Under the pieces are notes generated by a model. That model worked only from the letters and a program-made list of their open reading frames with translations, had not been told where the DNA came from and did no database searches. A stretch of 64,000 nt of DNA. Source: Nitrospirota bacterium. Its GTDB lineage: Bacteria; Nitrospirota; Thermodesulfovibrionia; UBA6902; JAJYJJ01. Shown here piece by piece: positions 1 through 8,002 of the stretch (the stretch's first letter is position 1; each line of letters begins with the position of its first letter). Location: positions 75,747-139,746 of the forward strand of contig JAJYJJ010000006.1 in the NCBI GenBank assembly GCA_021789595.1, in the 5' to 3' direction. The translations under genes were made by a program, and so were the position numbers.

Positions 1-99
1 TGTAAGTGATGCGCCGAAGCTCGTTGCAAGCCTTATAGCCTCTTTTAACGCCTTTTCTGACTGCCTTGAACCATCATGGGCGACCAGTATCCTTTTCAT
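1..99 (-). CDS. Universal stress protein (UspA family), N-terminal fragment
   Basis: The window opens inside a minus-strand gene not listed in the ORF track. Reading from the ATG at 99 gives MKRILVAHDGSRQSEKALKE, the typical first beta strand and helix of UspA-like proteins, with the early Asp of the nucleotide-binding fold. Its ATG overlaps the lgt stop as ATGA, so it is the next gene of the ileS-lspA-TPR-lgt operon and probably translationally coupled. Only 33 codons are visible, so ATP binding and total length cannot be judged. Confidence 0.8.
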   Translation of the reverse strand, partial: MKRILVAHDGSRQSEKALKEAIRLATSFGASLT

Positions 100-884
100 C
101 CTTCTACCTCCTTTTTATCCTTTTTTTTATTCTCTATCCTGAGCATTAAGAACACGAAGACGGCAATTGGAAACACAATAGCGCTTATACCCTGTGATAC
201 AGAAATCCTGCCATATATAAAACCCCTTATATCATCGCCCCTGAAGAATTCAACAAGGAAGCGCAAGGGGGCATAGAGCATCACATAGAGCCAGAACAAT
301 TGCCCATCAAAGGACTTAGCCCTCCGTGTAATCATTAATACAATAAATATCGCAAATTCACCGATGGATTCATAGAGCTGGGTTGGATGCAGAGGAACCC
401 CTTTTGGCGCAAGGCACTCTGGATTTGAAAAGGTTACTGCCCAGGGGAGGTCTGTCGGTTTACCATAACAACATCCCGCTGCAAAGCATCCGAGCCTGCC
501 TATGGAATGTCCAATAGCTATTGCAGGTGCAAAGATATCAGCGGTCTTCCAGAGTGGGAGACTATGCCTTCTTATATAAAATATGGCCACTGGAATGGCC
601 AAAAGAAGTCCTCCGTAGAATACAAGCCCGCCCTCCCATAACTTCAATATCCCTATGGGATTCTTGAGATAGTATCTCCATTCTGTAATCACAAAAAGGA
701 GCCTTGAGCCGACAAGTGCAGCTATAAGGATAAAGAAACCTAGGTCTAATATCTGCTCCTTTCCTATGCCTTCTCTGCCAGCAGTCTTCATGGCAAGGCC
801 GAGTCCAAGAAAGAAACCAGTGGCTACAAGCACGCCATATGTATATATAGTAAGGGGGCCTATCCTGAAAAGGATTGGGTGCAT
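96..884 (-). CDS. lgt: Prolipoprotein diacylglyceryl transferase
   Basis: Inner-membrane enzyme that moves diacylglycerol from phosphatidylglycerol to the lipobox cysteine of prolipoproteins, the first step of lipoprotein maturation. The protein (262 aa) has about seven hydrophobic segments, the Lgt core HSIGRLGCFAAGCCYG near residue 130, a GGLVFYGG segment before it and HPTQLYES after it. The ORF track starts at a TTG (887), but the ATG at 884 overlaps the upstream stop as TGATG and follows an AGAGGAG ribosome site, so I start there. It is downstream of lspA, which acts next on the same substrates. Normal length and all core motifs present. Confidence 0.95.
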   Translation of the reverse strand: MHPILFRIGPLTIYTYGVLVATGFFLGLGLAMKTAGREGIGKEQILDLGFFILIAALVGSRLLFVITEWRYYLKNPIGILKLWEGGLVFYGGLLLAIPVAIFYIRRHSLPLWKTADIFAPAIAIGHSIGRLGCFAAGCCYGKPTDLPWAVTFSNPECLAPKGVPLHPTQLYESIGEFAIFIVLMITRRAKSFDGQLFWLYVMLYAPLRFLVEFFRGDDIRGFIYGRISVSQGISAIVFPIAVFVFLMLRIENKKKDKKEVEG

Positions 885-1768
885 CAACTCCTCTTATTTA
901 TGAATCTCGCTGCATCCTTCAGGAGTTTATCTACAAGGGGATTGTTCGGATCGTCTCTCTTGGCCTCTTGAAGTTCCTCGATAGCCTCCTTAAAATGCAT
1001 ACTGGTAATAAGGACAGCGCTGAGGTCTATCCTTGCCTGTGTATTTTTCGGGTTTATCTCGATTGCCTTTCTCAGGGTCGTTATTGACCTGTCTGTCTGC
1101 CCTATCATGTTTAATGCCCAGCCGAGCTCCCTTAATGTCTCATCTGTCTCAGGGGCAAGGTTTATGACCTGTTCCCACTCTTTTATGGCAGATTCCCAGA
1201 GTAATTGCTTTGAGTATATAATGCCGAGCATGTGGTGGGCATTGAGGTGGTCGGGTTCTAACTCAAGGATAATCTTGAATGCATCTTCCGAGCTTCCCAT
1301 ATCGCCCCTCTCAAAGTATATCCTGCCTGCCATGTCGTATGCGTCTAAGAAATAGGGGTCAAGTTCTATGGCCTTTTCCAGGGAATCAATTGCCTTCTTG
1401 CTGTTACCAATTGCATGATAGGCCATTGCCATATTGAAGCAGAGCTCAGCAGATGTATCCCTGAGTTCCTCATTTATCTTGAGATAGACCTTGAGCGCCT
1501 CCTTTGGCTGGTTTTTTGCAAAAAGGAGATTGGCAAGTGCAAAATTACCCTGAAGGTCATTGGGATTAATCTCAAGGGCCTCATTGACTATCTTTATAGC
1601 ATCATCTATGAAACCCCTTCTATAATAGATCTCGGCAATCTCATAATAGGAAGGCAGGAATTCAGGAGCAATATCCTTTGTCTTTAAAAAGTAATGCAGG
1701 GCCTTTAACCAGTTTTTCTTAAGGTTTTCCCGTCCTCTCCTGTATAAAAATTCTGCCCTCTTTGCCAT
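884..1768 (-). CDS. Tetratricopeptide repeat protein
   Basis: About seven consecutive 34-residue TPR units (for example AYHAIGNSKKAIDSLEKAIE and a later DAYDMAGRIYFERGD) fill almost the whole 294 aa; there is no signal peptide or membrane segment, so it is probably cytoplasmic. TPRs mediate protein-protein contacts; the partner is not visible. It lies between lspA and lgt with near-zero spacing, which suggests a role connected with envelope biogenesis, but that is only context. The track starts at GTG 1777 inside lspA; I prefer the ATG at 1768, immediately after the lspA stop. Both are possible. Confidence 0.85.
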   Translation of the reverse strand: MAKRAEFLYRRGRENLKKNWLKALHYFLKTKDIAPEFLPSYYEIAEIYYRRGFIDDAIKIVNEALEINPNDLQGNFALANLLFAKNQPKEALKVYLKINEELRDTSAELCFNMAMAYHAIGNSKKAIDSLEKAIELDPYFLDAYDMAGRIYFERGDMGSSEDAFKIILELEPDHLNAHHMLGIIYSKQLLWESAIKEWEQVINLAPETDETLRELGWALNMIGQTDRSITTLRKAIEINPKNTQARIDLSAVLITSMHFKEAIEELQEAKRDDPNNPLVDKLLKDAARFINKRS

Positions 1769-1769
1769 A

Positions 1770-2234
1770 TTATGCACCTGTATCTATAGCACATTCGTTT
1801 TTAGTGAATCCAAACCCTATGGCAAACAATAGCATACCGATAACCAGGCAGGAGTCTGCAACATTGAAGGCTGGCCAGTGCCATCTACCGATATGGAAGT
1901 CTATGAAGTCAACGACCTTACCGAGATAGAGCCTGTCTATGAGGTTGCCTATGGCCCCGCCGAGGATAAAGCAGAGCGCTACTGCCTTAATTCCACTGCT
2001 TTTAAAGAGGTAAACGGAGAGGAAGATGATGGCGAGGGAGGATATAACGATAAAAGGCAGGTTGCCGAGGTTAGAGAAGAGGCCAAAGGCAGCCCCTTTG
2101 TTCCTAATGCTTACAATCTGAAGAAATGGAAAAACCTCTATTGTTTCATATGGAGCCATGAATCGCTTTATGATGAGTTTTGTTGCCTGATCAAGGGCTA
2201 CAACCAATGGCACTATAAAAATAGCCTTTTTCAT
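1770..2234 (-). CDS. lspA: Lipoprotein signal peptidase (SPase II)
   Basis: Aspartic protease of the inner membrane that cuts the signal peptide from diacylglyceryl-prolipoproteins. The 154-aa protein has four hydrophobic segments; catalytic aspartates sit in GGAIGNLIDRLYLGKVVDFI and in the following FNVADSCLVIG. The N-terminal ALDQATK motif is also present. Its ATG overlaps the ileS stop as ATGA, giving the ileS-lspA order common in bacteria, and lgt is two genes downstream, so the two lipoprotein maturation enzymes are co-transcribed. Confidence 0.96.
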   Translation of the reverse strand: MKKAIFIVPLVVALDQATKLIIKRFMAPYETIEVFPFLQIVSIRNKGAAFGLFSNLGNLPFIVISSLAIIFLSVYLFKSSGIKAVALCFILGGAIGNLIDRLYLGKVVDFIDFHIGRWHWPAFNVADSCLVIGMLLFAIGFGFTKNECAIDTGA

Positions 2235-5104
2235 ACCCTGATTACCTCTATTACCTCATAACATTTCTTGCAGAGTCCTGGATGCTCCTTAAAACTCCCT
2301 ACCCCCTCACTCCAGTTCCAGCACCTCTCACATTTCTTACCTGAGGCATGCTCCACCAAGATACCAAGGCCTTCTATCTCCTCACTCTTATAAGCCAGCT
2401 CCGGGATTCTCCCGTCAGGGCTTAAAACTGCCTCTGATACAATGAACAGCGTTGCAAGATTTGCGATGTAAGGACTGAGGAGTCCCATATATTCATTCGA
2501 GATATAGAGCGTAACCTTTGCCTCAAGGGAATTGCCCAAGAACCTCTCCTGCCTCTTTATCTCAATGGCCTTATTTACCTCGTCCCTTATCTGTATCAGC
2601 CTCTTCCATCTCTCCTCAAGCTTATCGTCAAGGAATTCAGATTCTACCTCAGGGAATGATGAAAGGAATACACTTTCTGCAGGCGGCCTCTTCATATGCT
2701 GCCATACCTCCTCTGCCGTGAATGAGAGTATTGGTGCCATCATACCGGTAAGTGCAAGCAGTATCCTCCTCAGGACCCACTGCGCTGCCCTTCTTTCAGG
2801 AGAATCCACAGCATATGTGTAGAGTCTGTCCTTCAGGACATCTAAATAAAATGAACTCATATCTGTCACACAGAAGTTATAGATGCAGTGGAATATCTCG
2901 TGAAATTCATAAGATGCAGATTCATACGACCCCCTAATCCTCTTTATCAGGTTCTGCAGCCTGCTCATGGCAAACCTGTCTATCTCAAGCAGGTCGTCTT
3001 TACTGAATCGGCTTTCAGGGTCAAGACCCTCTATGTTTGCAAGGAGGAAACGGCATGTATTTCTTATCTTCCTGTATGCCTCTACAAGGCGGTCTATAAT
3101 CTCACTTGATATCCTTATGTCATCCTTGTAATCCGCTGCTGATGCCCACAGTCTCAATATCTCTGCGCCGTGCTTTGCTATGACCTCATCTGGAGCTATG
3201 ACATTTCCAAGGGATTTGGACATCTTTCTTCCCTGACCGTCAACAACAAAGCCGTGTGTCAGGACTGTCTTATAAGGTGCCCTGGCCTTTGTGCCAACAG
3301 ATGTAAGAAGGGAGCTTTGAAACCATCCCCTGTGCTGGTCGCTGCCTTCAAGATACATATCGGACTGTTTCTCAGGCTGACCCTTCAACAGCCTTTCATC
3401 ATCCTCCATTACTGCTGCATGGCTTACACCTGAATCAAACCACACATCAAGTATATCTGTCTCCTTTGAGAATTCATCACCACCGCATCTCTGGCATCTG
3501 TATCCATCAGGCAGAATCTCCTTGTCAGTCTTTTCAAACCAGACATCTGCGCCTGCCTTTTCAACCTCTGAGACTATCTTGTCCATAACCTTTTCATCCA
3601 TTACAAACTCTTTGCATTTCTTGCACCTGAACAATGTTATTGGTACACCCCACGACCTCTGCCTTGATATGCACCAGTCAGGCCTGTGCTCGACCATACC
3701 ATAAATCCTGTCTCTACCCCATCTGGGGACCCAGTTGACCTTTTCTATCTCGGCAAGGCTCCTCTGCCTCAGAGCATTCTTCTCAACAGAGATGAACCAC
3801 TGCTCAGTTGCCCTGAAGATAACAGGGTTTTTGCACCTCCAGCAATGGGGATATGAATGGGTTATCTTCTCAGACCTCAGGAGGGCACCCTTATCTTTTA
3901 GTATATCAATAATCCTTTGATTTGCCTTAAACACATGCTCGCCTGAAAGCTCCTTAACATCATCTGTAAACCTTCCCCTGTCATCAACAGGTGCATAGAT
4001 GTCAAGGCCATACCTTAGCCCTATCTCATAATCCTCCTCGCCATGACCAGGCGCGGTATGGACTACCCCTGTGCCATCTTCCATAGTCACATGCTCTCCA
4101 GTTATGACCTTTGATTCTCTATCAATAAATGGATGTTGGCATATTATCCCTTCAAGCTCTTTACCATTGAGGGCTGCAACTGCCTTATATTCATTTTCGT
4201 CAGGCTCTTGTTTGTAGAGACTATTTTTAAAGCCAAACCTCTCCATGCATCCTTCCATAAGTTGGGCTGCAATTATATAGACCTCAAACCTTTCATTGCC
4301 AACATTAGCCTTTATCAGGCGATATTGATTCTCAGGATGGACAGTGAGCGCCTGGTTTGCTACAAGTGTCCACGGGGTGGTTGTCCATGCAACAAAACAG
4401 TGCTCAATGCGGGGGTATTCACTAAACCTGCCTTTTAGATCCCCCGGAATATCTTTTATCTTAAACTTGACAAATATGGATGGCGACTCTTTTTCATAGT
4501 ATTCAACCTCTGCCTCTGCAAGCGCAGTAACGCATGACGGACACCAGTGCACAGGCTTTTTGCCCTTATATACATAACCTGATTTAACAAATCTGCCGAA
4601 TTCCCTTACTATAGATGCCTCATAAGGGAAAGACATTGTCAGATACGGCCTCATCCAGTCGCCAAACACACCAAGCCTCATAAACTCAGCCCTCTGGATG
4701 TCAACAAACCTCAATGCATATTCCCTGCAGAGCCTCCTCTTTTCGATAACAGTTACGCTGTCCTTTTTTGAACCGAGGTTTTTATCCACCTGGTGTTCTA
4801 TTGGAAGGCCGTGGCAGTCCCATCCTGGGACATATGGCGCATAGTAGCCATTCATGGATTTATATTTGATAATTATGTCCTTCAATATCTTATTGAGTGC
4901 GTGGCCGATGTGGATATGGCCGTTGGCATAGGGAGGGCCGTCATGGAGCATATAGGTCTTTGCCCTGCTTCTTTCCTGAAGCCTTTTATAGATGTCCTTT
5001 TCTTTCCAGAACCTTAGTACCTCAGGCTCTCTCTGGTTCAGGTTTGCCTTCATGGGGAAGGCAGTCTTTGGAAGATTCAGGGTATCCTTGTAGTCGTCTT
5101 TCAT
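2231..5104 (-). CDS. ileS: Isoleucyl-tRNA synthetase
   Basis: Class I synthetase charging tRNA-Ile. Visible in order: the ATP-binding PPYANGHIHIGHAL (HIGH) near residue 65, the CP1 editing domain with AWTTTPWTLVANQAL, the KMSKS loop [12 protein letters not shown], the anticodon-binding domain, and a C-terminal zinc knuckle (CERCWNW, then CKKC). Length is typical for the bacterial form. The ORF track begins at 5119 (MLLLHMKDD), but that ATG overlaps the predicted promoter -10 element, so the second ATG at 5104 is more likely; it has no ribosome binding site and would be a leaderless start. It heads the operon with lspA, TPR, lgt and usp. Confidence 0.96.
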   Translation of the reverse strand: MKDDYKDTLNLPKTAFPMKANLNQREPEVLRFWKEKDIYKRLQERSRAKTYMLHDGPPYANGHIHIGHALNKILKDIIIKYKSMNGYYAPYVPGWDCHGLPIEHQVDKNLGSKKDSVTVIEKRRLCREYALRFVDIQRAEFMRLGVFGDWMRPYLTMSFPYEASIVREFGRFVKSGYVYKGKKPVHWCPSCVTALAEAEVEYYEKESPSIFVKFKIKDIPGDLKGRFSEYPRIEHCFVAWTTTPWTLVANQALTVHPENQYRLIKANVGNERFEVYIIAAQLMEGCMERFGFKNSLYKQEPDENEYKAVAALNGKELEGIICQHPFIDRESKVITGEHVTMEDGTGVVHTAPGHGEEDYEIGLRYGLDIYAPVDDRGRFTDDVKELSGEHVFKANQRIIDILKDKGALLRSEKITHSYPHCWRCKNPVIFRATEQWFISVEKNALRQRSLAEIEKVNWVPRWGRDRIYGMVEHRPDWCISRQRSWGVPITLFRCKKCKEFVMDEKVMDKIVSEVEKAGADVWFEKTDKEILPDGYRCQRCGGDEFSKETDILDVWFDSGVSHAAVMEDDERLLKGQPEKQSDMYLEGSDQHRGWFQSSLLTSVGTKARAPYKTVLTHGFVVDGQGRKMSKSLGNVIAPDEVIAKHGAEILRLWASAADYKDDIRISSEIIDRLVEAYRKIRNTCRFLLANIEGLDPESRFSKDDLLEIDRFAMSRLQNLIKRIRGSYESASYEFHEIFHCIYNFCVTDMSSFYLDVLKDRLYTYAVDSPERRAAQWVLRRILLALTGMMAPILSFTAEEVWQHMKRPPAESVFLSSFPEVESEFLDDKLEERWKRLIQIRDEVNKAIEIKRQERFLGNSLEAKVTLYISNEYMGLLSPYIANLATLFIVSEAVLSPDGRIPELAYKSEEIEGLGILVEHASGKKCERCWNWSEGVGSFKEHPGLCKKCYEVIEVIRV

Positions 5105-5139
5105 GTGTAAAAGTAACATCTATGCTGCTTTCATGTCAA
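5105..5139 (-). promoter_or_regulatory. Promoter of ileS, leaderless arrangement
   Basis: On the minus strand TTGACA (5139-5134) is followed after 17 bases by TTACTT (5116-5111). Only six bases separate this -10 element from the ATG at 5104, so the transcript would start at or within a base or two of the start codon. No Shine-Dalgarno is present. Confidence 0.5.
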
Positions 5140-5215
5140 GGCATAGGGATTACCCAAATATAGACGCAGGACAGGGAGTTTCAGGATTTTTATAATAGCT
5201 GTCACTATACCTGTA

Positions 5216-5245
5216 TTGTCAAATGCATTGGCTATGGGGTATCAT
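5216..5245 (+). promoter_or_regulatory. Promoter of hisH, leaderless arrangement
   Basis: TTGTCA at 5216 and TATCAT at 5240 with an 18-base spacer. The -10 ends five bases before the hisH ATG, and no good ribosome binding site precedes it. A second A/T-rich TATAAT occurs at 5191 without a clear -35, so a longer leader cannot be excluded. Confidence 0.4.
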
Positions 5246-5250
5246 AAAAT

Positions 5251-5865
5251 ATGATTGCAATTGTTGATTATGGCATGGGAAATCTGAGGAGCGTGGAAAA
5301 GGGCTTTCTCAGGGTCGGGGTAAATAGCGTTGTTACAAGTAGCCAGGAGATAATCAATACTGCAAAGGCTGTGGTGCTGCCAGGGGTTGGCGCCTTCAAA
5401 GACTGCATGAAAAACCTCACAGACCTTGCTCTGACAGAGGCAATAGTACGCTCGATTGAAAAGGGGAAACCCTTTCTCGGCATCTGCCTTGGCCTTCAGC
5501 TTCTCTTCAGCGAATCGGAGGAGTTCGGCAGGTGCAAAGGCCTTGATGTGTTTCGCGGCGGTGTTGTCAGATTTCAAGAGGACGGATTAAAGATCCCGCA
5601 CATGGGCTGGAACAGCATACAGATTGTGAAAGACAATCCCCTGCTCAAAGACATACCGGATAACGCTTATTTCTATTTTGTGCATTCCTATTATGTATTG
5701 CCAGATGACAGGGATATAATATCTACTGTAACAGACTATGGTTCAGCATTCACATCCATGGTCTGGAAAGACAATGTATTTGCAACACAATTCCACCCCG
5801 AAAAGAGCCAGGAGCTTGGCCTAAAACTCCTCAGGAACTTTGGGGTTTTCGCAGGGGTTATATAG
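5251..5865 (+). CDS. hisH: Imidazole glycerol phosphate synthase, glutamine amidotransferase subunit
   Basis: HisH hydrolyses glutamine and channels ammonia to HisF to make imidazole glycerol phosphate in histidine synthesis. The 204-aa class I amidotransferase shows the oxyanion-strand motif PGVGAFKDCM, the nucleophile elbow GICLGLQLLF with its Cys, and the His-Glu pair in FHPEKS. All catalytic residues are present. No other his gene is in the window, so it stands alone between the ileS operon and the accessory island. A stand-alone HisH-like protein could serve another synthase, but the sequence looks like plain HisH. Confidence 0.93.
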   Translation: MIAIVDYGMGNLRSVEKGFLRVGVNSVVTSSQEIINTAKAVVLPGVGAFKDCMKNLTDLALTEAIVRSIEKGKPFLGICLGLQLLFSESEEFGRCKGLDVFRGGVVRFQEDGLKIPHMGWNSIQIVKDNPLLKDIPDNAYFYFVHSYYVLPDDRDIISTVTDYGSAFTSMVWKDNVFATQFHPEKSQELGLKLLRNFGVFAGVI

Positions 5866-5880
5866 CAGCTTACCTTTGGG

Positions 5881-6093
5881 TTATTTCCCTGCCCAAATTT
5901 TGTGATTTTTTGGATCTGGGATTCCAAGTTGTCTACAAATCTTAATTGCCAATAGGTCGGCAATCTCATTGTGTCTCGGAACAGTAGTAGATTTCTCAAT
6001 ATTGGCAAGATTTATATAACGGCTGTGTTTAGCTCCTTCTCTCAAAAGAACACAACCATGGCGTTCTAAATGCCTGATTAGTTCTTTCCCAAT
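5881..6093 (-). CDS. hicA: HicA-family mRNA interferase toxin, no standard start codon
   Basis: Not in the ORF track because the frame has no ATG, GTG or TTG at its head. Translation of 5881-6093 gives about 70 aa beginning GKELIRHLERHGCVLLREG and continuing KHSRYINL, then TTVPRHNEIADLLAIKICRQ. This is the pattern of the HicA/YcfA double-stranded-RNA-binding-like toxins, with the catalytic His in the AKHSRY strand. The frame is closed by TGA just upstream, so the only initiation choices are ATT (6093) or a -1 shift from hicB, whose last codons contain G GGA AAG. The 16-bp overlap with hicB fits a coupled toxin-antitoxin pair. It could also be a 5'-damaged, inactive toxin. Confidence 0.75.
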   Translation of the reverse strand: MGKELIRHLERHGCVLLREGAKHSRYINLANIEKSTTVPRHNEIADLLAIKICRQLGIPDPKNHKIWAGK

Positions 6094-6290
6094 ACCTCAA
6101 TTTCTTCTAACAGAATTTCTTTTTTGGGCAGCTTAGAAATGTCAACAGGCTGCTGCATTTCTCTTATAGCATCAATAAGATTTTCTTTTGCCTCTTCAAG
6201 AGTTTTACCTTGTGTCATAGCGCCTGGGACATCATCCGTCCATGCCACCCACCACTTCCCATCTTTTACAAAAGTAGCCTTTATTTTCAT
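6078..6290 (-). CDS. hicB: HicB-family antitoxin
   Basis: Short HicB antitoxin of 70 aa with the partial RNase H-like fold: KIKATFVKDGKWWVAWTDD, PGAMTQGKTLEEAKENLIDA and an acidic tail. It would neutralise the adjacent HicA and may repress the operon. The track begins at GTG 6299; the ATG at 6290 has AGGAGG eight bases upstream and is preferred. The last codons TTG GGA AAG AAC TAA carry the heptamer G GGA AAG right at the overlap with hicA. Antitoxin-first order is seen, as in part of the HicAB family. Confidence 0.85.
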   Translation of the reverse strand: MKIKATFVKDGKWWVAWTDDVPGAMTQGKTLEEAKENLIDAIREMQQPVDISKLPKKEILLEEIEVLGKN

Positions 6291-6295
6291 TCTGC

Positions 6296-6835
6296 TCACC
6301 TCCTATTTAAAGATATTTTACCCTTTCCCTTCCGCAATCTCAATCTCCCGCCCTCTGCTGATGGATAATGTGCCCTGCCCCTTTTCTTTTTCTCCTTTTG
6401 AACGTCGGTAACGTTTTCGGTAAAGCCCATTCGCTGGGCAAACTCGGCATTTGCCTTTTTCCATTTGCCAAACCAACGTGTAAGGCCGAGAAATTCTATA
6501 TATCGCGATGCTATCTTGGAACTGATATTTCTTATGCTCACGTTTTCGATATAGTCGAGCTGGTATTTCGGGACTTTAAGGGAAGCTGCCGCTTCCTTCA
6601 GGGTCATGCCTCTTGCTGTGCGGGCCCCCGCAAGGCGAGCAGCAACCGGCTGAAAACGGAGAGTATCTTCAAGGCTGATGGCGTACTTATCGGACAGCGC
6701 GGCAAATGTCGGTCCCATGAATTTCCGCATATGTCCGGCAAATGCCTTGATCTCATCATCTGTAAGAATCCGTCTGCGAAATGGCTGATGTTTCTTTGTC
6801 AAAGGCATCTTCTTATGTCTGTTTTCCTTGGTCAT
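6296..6835 (-). CDS. XRE-like helix-turn-helix protein, C-terminus encoded by an island repeat
   Basis: A 179-aa basic protein with a central helix-turn-helix-like segment (ARTARGMTLKEAAASLKVPK followed by QLDYIEN), so probably DNA-binding. No named family is recognised. The last 40 or so residues (RGRAHYPSAEGGRLRLRKGKG) are translated from repeat copy A (6334-6378), which elsewhere in the island is non-coding; the original gene may have ended earlier and the reading frame now runs through the repeat. Its stop lies in the hicB ribosome binding site, so it may be co-transcribed with hicBA and could be its regulator. Confidence 0.65.
   Translation of the reverse strand: MTKENRHKKMPLTKKHQPFRRRILTDDEIKAFAGHMRKFMGPTFAALSDKYAISLEDTLRFQPVAARLAGARTARGMTLKEAAASLKVPKYQLDYIENVSIRNISSKIASRYIEFLGLTRWFGKWKKANAEFAQRMGFTENVTDVQKEKKKRGRAHYPSAEGGRLRLRKGKGKISLNRR
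6334..6378 (-). repeat. Island repeat copy A
   Basis: Minus strand reads GGGCACATTATCCATC then AGCAGAGGGCGGGAGATTG followed by AGATTGCGG. It is the best match to copies B-D. Unlike the others it lies inside an open reading frame (the XRE-like gene), 44 bp upstream of hicB. Confidence 0.7.
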
Positions 6836-6844
6836 TCTCCCTTT

Positions 6845-6887
6845 CTCTCATCTCCTGCCCTCTGCACTTCAGATAATGCGCCTGTGC
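6845..6887 (-). repeat. Island repeat copy B
   Basis: Minus strand reads GCACAGGCGCATTATCTGAA then GTGCAGAGGGCAGGAGATG. It begins 21 bp after the stop codon of the DUF3024 gene and ends about 10 bp before the ATG of the XRE-like gene, so its last part supplies that gene's ribosome binding region. Confidence 0.7.
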
Positions 6888-6908
6888 TTTTTCTCTCGCT
6901 GTTCATTT

Positions 6909-7256
6909 TTATCCCCAGAAGATTCCCGTAGGATCGCGGTCAATTTCAGCCAATATTTGATCGATATTTTTTGTCGGCAATAGACCATCGTATTTGTGCC
7001 ATCGGTTATTGCGATCAGCGCAATAGAGAGTCCATTCTCCTGTCGTTTCATTGTATCTTATCTGGGCAATAGGCATTGAAGTCCATTCTTTTATGTCCTT
7101 GTGCCACGGCGCCCTATTTTCAAAGATGGTAACGCTGTTGCCCCTTATTTTATATGACAGGTTCACCTTATCAAGCACATGCGCCGGGACTCTCCTCTTG
7201 CAGAAGTCGCCAACTTTCTTTTCAATAAATGTTTTTACTAAAACCGGAAGCGGCAT
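6909..7256 (-). CDS. DUF3024 family protein
   Basis: A 115-aa protein with the layout of the DUF3024 family: a basic N-terminal half, APWHKDIKEWTSMPIAQIRY in the middle, a DRNNRWHKYDG stretch and the family-typical ending DRDPTGIFWG. The function of the family is not known; members are small, cytoplasmic and often found in variable regions. It forms a single-gene module bounded by repeats C and B. The ATG at 7256 follows an AGGGGG site. Complete as far as can be judged. Confidence 0.8.
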   Translation of the reverse strand: MPLPVLVKTFIEKKVGDFCKRRVPAHVLDKVNLSYKIRGNSVTIFENRAPWHKDIKEWTSMPIAQIRYNETTGEWTLYCADRNNRWHKYDGLLPTKNIDQILAEIDRDPTGIFWG

Positions 7257-7352
7257 ATAAACCCCCTAAGTTTTTTAATGCTCTCACTCTCCTTGCCTAT
7301 CTTTTTTTCTTCCACTTCTGCGCTAAGGCACTACTGTGCTGTGGAACTTTGT

Positions 7353-7393
7353 TGAATCTCCTGCCCTCTGGACGCAGATGATGGGGCCGTGCC
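7353..7393 (-). repeat. Island repeat copy C
   Basis: Minus strand reads GGCACGGCCCCATCATCTGC then GTCCAGAGGGCAGGAGATTC. It starts 8 bp after the mazF-like stop at 7402. About 100 bp of sequence without recognisable features separate it from the DUF3024 start. Confidence 0.65.
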
Positions 7394-7401
7394 GCTCTTT
7401 G

Positions 7402-7737
7402 TTATGCAATGAGCTTAAGAAAAAAGTCCTTTATTTTGGAAAGAATGTCAGGTTGTACCCTGCCAAATGTTTTAAGGGCAATTGATTTATTCAAAGTGTA
7501 AACTTTATCAGCCCTTATCATGTTCGTAACTTTTAAAGTACCTTCCTCCATGTCATCGCCTGTAAGCATAATGGTAAAGTCACGAGATTCAACATTCGAG
7601 GTAAGGGCAGCAACTACAATGTCTTCATGAGTTTCATTGTAATTATCACTGGAGATTATAACAGCAGGACGTTTTTTCTGGGAAGTTAAATCTGTAAAAG
7701 GTATGGGGATAAGAATAATATCGCGCTGTTTAAGCAT
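7402..7737 (-). CDS. MazF/PemK-family endoribonuclease toxin
   Basis: A 111-aa MazF-like protein: QRDIILIPIPFTDLTSQKKR followed by PAVIISSDNYN form the opening strands with the conserved Arg-Pro, and VTNMIRADKVYTL carries the second conserved region. Family members cleave single-stranded mRNA at short motifs. The ORF track start (7752) lies deeper in the antitoxin gene; ATG 7737 sits eight bases over the antitoxin stop with a weak GGA site and is more likely. It pairs with the 65-aa upstream protein as a type II toxin-antitoxin module bounded by repeats D and C. Confidence 0.88.
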   Translation of the reverse strand: MLKQRDIILIPIPFTDLTSQKKRPAVIISSDNYNETHEDIVVAALTSNVESRDFTIMLTGDDMEEGTLKVTNMIRADKVYTLNKSIALKTFGRVQPDILSKIKDFFLKLIA

Positions 7738-7927
7738 TATTCCAGATTGCATCGTCTATCGGATTATCCCAGAATTTAAGACTGCTTTCTGCTGCCTGCA
7801 TCATTTCAAGAGATTCTTCTTCAGGCAAAATTATCACTTCAACCCTTGAGCCTTTCGGCAGAGGGACAACAGGTAATTTAATCGTGCCGTTTTCTTGCAC
7901 TACAGAATGATATTTTAATGCGTTCAT
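7730..7927 (-). CDS. Antitoxin of the MazF-like pair
   Basis: A 65-aa acidic-tailed protein overlapping the mazF-like gene by 8 bp. Its N-terminal half (VVQENGTIKLPVVPLPKGSR then VEVIILPEE) looks like a short beta-rich DNA-binding domain of the kind found in DUF2281 or AbrB-like antitoxins; the C-terminal half would wrap the toxin. It is preceded by GAGGAGGCAAGGC, a strong ribosome site. Assignment rests on size, order and overlap with a recognised toxin more than on sequence family. Confidence 0.78.
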   Translation of the reverse strand: MNALKYHSVVQENGTIKLPVVPLPKGSRVEVIILPEEESLEMMQAAESSLKFWDNPIDDAIWNNA

Positions 7928-8002
7928 GCCTTGCCTCCTCTTTTGGCTTATTTTACCATAGAGAGCAGTTATTTAATCCACCCCTCCACTCTATGAGTCG
8001 TA

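Noticed and set aside
5736-6008. ORF 5736..6008 minus (90 aa) as a gene
   Set aside because: It runs in another frame across the HicA coding region and the end of hisH. The HicA frame shows clear family conservation; this one does not.
6368-6931. ORF 6368..6931 plus (187 aa)
   Set aside because: Antisense shadow of the XRE-like gene and repeats, cysteine- and leucine-rich without any family pattern.
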